The translations under genes were made by a program, and so were the position numbers. Under the pieces are notes generated by a model. The model did no database searches. It saw only the letters and a program-made list of their open reading frames with translations, and was not told the origin of the DNA. A DNA stretch of 64,000 nucleotides from Ramlibacter humi (GTDB lineage: Bacteria > Pseudomonadota > Gammaproteobacteria > Burkholderiales > Burkholderiaceae_C): the NCBI RefSeq assembly GCF_004681975.1, contig NZ_SMLK01000001.1:1178001-1242000 (forward strand). The letters run 5' to 3'. Of this stretch, positions 61,451-64,000 are shown in pieces (position 1 is the first letter of the stretch; each line of letters opens with the position of its first letter).

Positions 61451-62005
61451 ATGAAAATCGCTCAAGAAATCCGCGCCGGCAACGTGATCATGCATTCCAG
61501 CGCCCCCTGGGTCGTGCTCAAGACCGAATACGCCCGCGGCGGCCGCAACGCCGCCACCGTGCGCATGAAGCTCAAGAGCCTGCTGTCCAACCAGGGCACC
61601 GAAGTCGTCTTCAAGGCCGACGACAAGATGGACCAGATCGTGCTGGACAAGAAGGACTGCACGTACTCCTACTTCGCCGACCCGATGTACGTCTGGATGG
61701 ACGGCGAGTACAACCAGTACGAAGTCGAGAACGAGAACATGGGCGACGCCCTGAACTACCTCGAGGAAGGCATGCCCGCCGAGGTGGTGTTCTACGAAGG
61801 CAAGGCGATCTCGGTGGAACTGCCCACCAGCGTCGAGCGCGAGATCACCTGGACCGAGCCCGCCGTCAAGGGCGACACGTCCGGCAAGGTGCTCAAGCCG
61901 GCCAAGATCGCCACCGGCTTCGAGATCGGCGTGCCGATCTTCGTGGCCCAGGGCGACAAGGTCGAGATCGACACCCGCACCGGCGAGTACCGCCGGCGCG
62001 TCTGA
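61451..62005 (+). CDS. efp: Elongation factor P
   Basis: A 184-residue translation factor that rescues ribosomes at proline stretches. Three beta-barrel domains are visible; the tip loop is [15 protein letters not shown] with Arg at position 32, the site modified by EarP with rhamnose, rather than the Lys of E. coli. The ATG at 61451 gives [13 protein letters not shown]. The C-terminal [18 protein letters not shown] is standard. A strong terminator follows. Confidence 0.97.
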   Translation: MKIAQEIRAGNVIMHSSAPWVVLKTEYARGGRNAATVRMKLKSLLSNQGTEVVFKADDKMDQIVLDKKDCTYSYFADPMYVWMDGEYNQYEVENENMGDALNYLEEGMPAEVVFYEGKAISVELPTSVEREITWTEPAVKGDTSGKVLKPAKIATGFEIGVPIFVAQGDKVEIDTRTGEYRRRV

Positions 62006-62027
62006 GGCCCGTCCCTCCCCTCCAGCG

Positions 62028-62052
62028 AAGGCTCCCGACGGGAGCCTTTTTT
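62028..62052 (+). terminator. Rho-independent terminator after efp
   Basis: AAGGCTCCC pairs with GGGAGCCTT around GAC and ends in six T. The next gene start lies at its very end. Confidence 0.9.
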
Positions 62053-62053
62053 G

Positions 62054-62869
62054 ATGCCCATGCCCACCACCGTCCTCGATCCGCAGCTGGTCGCTTCGCC
62101 GTTCCGCATGCAGCCGGGCTTGCGGAAGCTGGCCGCGGGCGAGCCGCAATTGACGGCGCTGCGGCCGGGCAGCGCGCTGCATGAGGAGAAGCGGCGCGTG
62201 TTCGAGGCGGGTGCGTCGCGCCATGCGATGCCGGGCTTCGATCCAGGACCGGCGCTGGAAGCCATCGCACGACAGGTGTCTGAGCAAGGTCTGCGAATCG
62301 ACCCAGCCGCTCCGCCCGAGCTGGCGTTCGAGGAAGACTTCGCCGTGCTCGATGGGGTCACCGGCACCCTGCCGTGGCTTTGCGTCTGCGTGCCTTCGCA
62401 TTGGGCGCCGGAAGACAAGCTCGGCCTGGACTTCAGCGCCGTGCACGCGCCCGTGGCCGACGCCGCCACGCTGCTGGCGGCGGGCTCCCACTTGGTGCAG
62501 CTGGCGACCGGCGGCGAGCGCTGGGAGCGTCACGTGTGGACGATCAGCCCCTCGCCGCGCCACGACCAGCATCCGCGCCGCCAGCCGCGCGCGCCGTGGC
62601 CCGATGCCGCCGATGCGGCTGCGTTCGCGGCCGGCTGCTGGCTACGCGTGGAGCGGCAGACCTTCTTCCCGGTGGGGCGCGGCACGCGGCAGGCGGTGTT
62701 CACCATCCGCGTGATGCTGCAGCCGCTGGTGGAAGCCGCGCGCACGCTCGGCCTCGCTCCGCGGTTGCGTGAATCACTGGCCTCGATGACCGATGCCGTG
62801 CTGGCGTACAAGGGGCTCACGCCCGCGCGCGCGCCGCTGCTGCGCTGGCTGGATTCCAGGGCGGTTTGA
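62054..62869 (+). CDS. Haem-dependent oxidative N-demethylase family protein (DUF3445)
   Basis: A 271-residue protein of the DUF3445/HODM family, related to the haem subunit of dimethylamine monooxygenase. Family-like segments are PFRMQPGLRKL, the region around LPWLCVCVPSHWAPEDK, and RVERQTFFPVGRGTRQAVFTIR. The family is thought to bind haem in a PAS-like fold; the substrate here is unknown. The start at 62054 directly abuts the efp terminator T-run, so expression by readthrough or a start further in (Met near residue 19) is possible. Confidence 0.85.
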   Translation: MPMPTTVLDPQLVASPFRMQPGLRKLAAGEPQLTALRPGSALHEEKRRVFEAGASRHAMPGFDPGPALEAIARQVSEQGLRIDPAAPPELAFEEDFAVLDGVTGTLPWLCVCVPSHWAPEDKLGLDFSAVHAPVADAATLLAAGSHLVQLATGGERWERHVWTISPSPRHDQHPRRQPRAPWPDAADAAAFAAGCWLRVERQTFFPVGRGTRQAVFTIRVMLQPLVEAARTLGLAPRLRESLASMTDAVLAYKGLTPARAPLLRWLDSRAV

Positions 62870-62943
62870 TGGATCTGCTGCCGCGCATCGCGCAAGTGAT
62901 CGTGCCGGTGTTCCTCATCGTGGCCGCCCTGCCCGGTCAATAG
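62869..62943 (+). CDS. Possible 24-residue membrane peptide or gene remnant
   Basis: MDLLPRIAQVIVPVFLIVAA then LPGQ and a stop. It begins in a TGATG overlap with the DUF3445 stop. The sequence resembles the first helix of AEC-family transporters (from memory), so it may be the broken start of such a permease. It overlaps the end of the converging GYF-like gene by 7 bases. Confidence 0.3.
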   Translation: MDLLPRIAQVIVPVFLIVAALPGQ

Positions 62944-63587
62944 ACGCGCCGCGCCAGCATCACGCCGATCACGATGAAGACGGCGAGCGTGACGCCGGCG
63001 ACCGACGCCCACATCATCGGCGGCGCGCCCACCGCGCGCGAAGTGCTTGCCGCCTGGGGCGCACGCGCGTTGGGCAACCAGGCGACGAGTTCGCCGGCGG
63101 CCTGCGGCGTGAACAGCTCCAGCCGCACACGCTGCAGCGCCGGCCGCCCTTCATGGCGCACGCCAAGTTCCACTTCGCTGCCTTGCACCTTCGTCTCGGC
63201 GATGTCCTGCACCGGAAGCTTCACCCGGCTGTCCTTCCAGCCCAGGCCCTCCCGGTGCCGGCCCGCGATGCGCAGCACGTCGGGCTGGACGCGAATCTCC
63301 ACTTCGCCGCGGAAGGCCGGGATGGGCATGCCGGCGCCATGCACGCCGGCCAGGCTGCCGGGGTAAGTGGCCTGCACGATGGAATGCGCGCTGGTGCGCT
63401 GCGGGCTGAAAGGCTCGGCCGGCGCGCGCCGGATCAGGTCGGCCACGGTGAGCCGGCTGCCGTCGGTGCCCACCAGCTCGTGCTCGCTGGTCAGCGCTTT
63501 CTTGATCCGCATGCCGACGATGGTGCGCCGGTCGTACGGGCCCACCTGCTGCCCTTGCAGCAAGACATGGAACAGTGGCTCCTCCAC
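62937..63587 (-). CDS. Hypothetical membrane-anchored protein with GYF-like N-terminus
   Basis: A 216-residue protein, not firmly recognised. The N-terminal 50 residues (PLFHVLLQGQQVGPYDRRTI) resemble a GYF_2-type domain. A beta-rich middle follows (FRGEVEIRVQPDVLRI, PVQDIAETKVQGSEVEL), and it ends with one membrane helix (WASVAGVTLAVFIVIGVML). GTG at 63587 is chosen because GAGGAGG lies 8 bases upstream. It may act as a tail-anchored membrane protein. It is divergent from the LOG-family gene. Confidence 0.7.
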   Translation of the reverse strand: MEEPLFHVLLQGQQVGPYDRRTIVGMRIKKALTSEHELVGTDGSRLTVADLIRRAPAEPFSPQRTSAHSIVQATYPGSLAGVHGAGMPIPAFRGEVEIRVQPDVLRIAGRHREGLGWKDSRVKLPVQDIAETKVQGSEVELGVRHEGRPALQRVRLELFTPQAAGELVAWLPNARAPQAASTSRAVGAPPMMWASVAGVTLAVFIVIGVMLARRVY

Positions 63588-63672
63588 GATCGTTCCCTCC
63601 TCGTCTTTTCTGGGCGCGGAGGATAACGCCGCGCCGGCCCAAAGCGCGCGGCTTTCCCGCCACAATGCCCGC

Positions 63673-64000
63673 ATGGCATCCACCCGCAACCTGCACGACA
63701 ACCGCCTGGCCGACGCCTGGGCCACCATCAAGGCGCATTCCGACGCCGGCCTGCCGCTGGACCAGGACGCCAGCCGGCTGGCCTTCGCCGACCCCGAGTT
63801 CCTGCTGCGCCGCGAGACGCGCGGCATCCGCTTCCAGCTGGAGCTGCTCAAGCCCGACCTGGAGCAGCAGGCGCACGGCATCGAGAACACCATCGTCGTC
63901 TTCGGAAGCGCGCGCTTCCGCAGCCAGGACGAGGCGACCGCGCTGGTCACGGCGGCCGAGGCCGGCGGCGACCCCGAGGTGCTGCGCCGCGCCAAGGCGC
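63673..64000 (+). CDS. LOG family protein (partial, 3' end outside window)
   Basis: The first 109 residues of a Rossmann-fold LOG/TIGR00730 protein, starting MASTRNLHDNRLADAW, with an N-terminal extension of about 70 residues before the core strand NTIVVFGSARFRSQDEA. The PGGxGT catalytic motif is beyond the window edge. Relatives hydrolyse nucleoside monophosphates (cytokinin riboside 5'-monophosphate phosphoribohydrolase-like). The partial sequence limits certainty. Confidence 0.8.
   Translation, partial: MASTRNLHDNRLADAWATIKAHSDAGLPLDQDASRLAFADPEFLLRRETRGIRFQLELLKPDLEQQAHGIENTIVVFGSARFRSQDEATALVTAAEAGGDPEVLRRAKA

Noticed and set aside
1-64000. CRISPR arrays, insertion sequences, prophage or toxin-antitoxin modules
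   Set aside because: No regularly spaced repeats, transposase, integrase or phage structural genes were seen on either strand.

Overview
The window is GC-rich chromosomal DNA from a beta-proteobacterium, most likely Burkholderiales/Comamonadaceae (Ramlibacter/Variovorax-like). This is inferred from an rpsF-priB-rpsR-rplI operon, EarP-type EF-P (Arg32), surE-pcm-nlpD-rpoS, a DUF2844-DUF3443 pair, hemP next to exbD, and hupB-tRNA-Val-ppiD order. No phage, insertion sequence or CRISPR array is seen. Coding density is very high, with many 4-base ATGA/GTGA gene overlaps.

Layout. 1-5.9 kb (minus): an alaA-hom-thrC-mobB-moeA-moaD operon joins threonine/alanine synthesis to molybdenum cofactor genes. 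6-10.6 kb (plus): Mth938-like protein, peroxiredoxin, PIN-PhoH ATPase, and an overlapping secreted pair DUF2844-DUF3443. 10.6-14.2 kb (minus): dnaB, the S6/PriB/S18/L9 operon and an unknown gene. 14.3-18.4 kb (minus): an MFS metabolite:H+ symporter and a DUF4212 plus sodium:solute symporter pair, with related dyads near each promoter region. 18.5-24.9 kb: ppsA and divergent ppsR, then ahpC (with an OxyR-type operator), ahpF and bacterioferritin.

24.9-34.6 kb is an iron region: feoAB diverges from a siderophore receptor operon across a Fur-like box. The receptor operon continues with PiuC, an FMN alpha-hydroxy acid oxidase, a PepSY protein and a b-type cytochrome. A second Fur-like promoter drives bfd, tonB-exbB-exbD and hemP. 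34.6-47 kb holds a GlcG-like protein, a BI-1 protein, rlmD, a surE-pcm-nlpD-rpoS-exonuclease cluster, a quinone oxidoreductase, dmeF, and two universal stress proteins behind an FNR-like box.

47-53.9 kb (minus): tRNA-His, ppiD, tRNA-Val, hupB, a tartrate/malate-type dehydrogenase with a haloacetate dehalogenase-like hydrolase, a DMT permease, pgsA, a lipoprotein and uvrC. 55.9-62 kb: earP and its target efp are separated by a PAP2 phosphatase, a PmrAB/QseBC-like two-component system and an EptA-like lipid A phosphoethanolamine transferase. A PmrA-type direct repeat lies between eptA and efp. The window ends with a DUF3445 protein, a GYF-like membrane protein and the start of a LOG-family gene.

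The most notable observation is that the DUF3443 lipoprotein carries the sequence hallmarks of a two-lobed pepsin-type aspartic protease.
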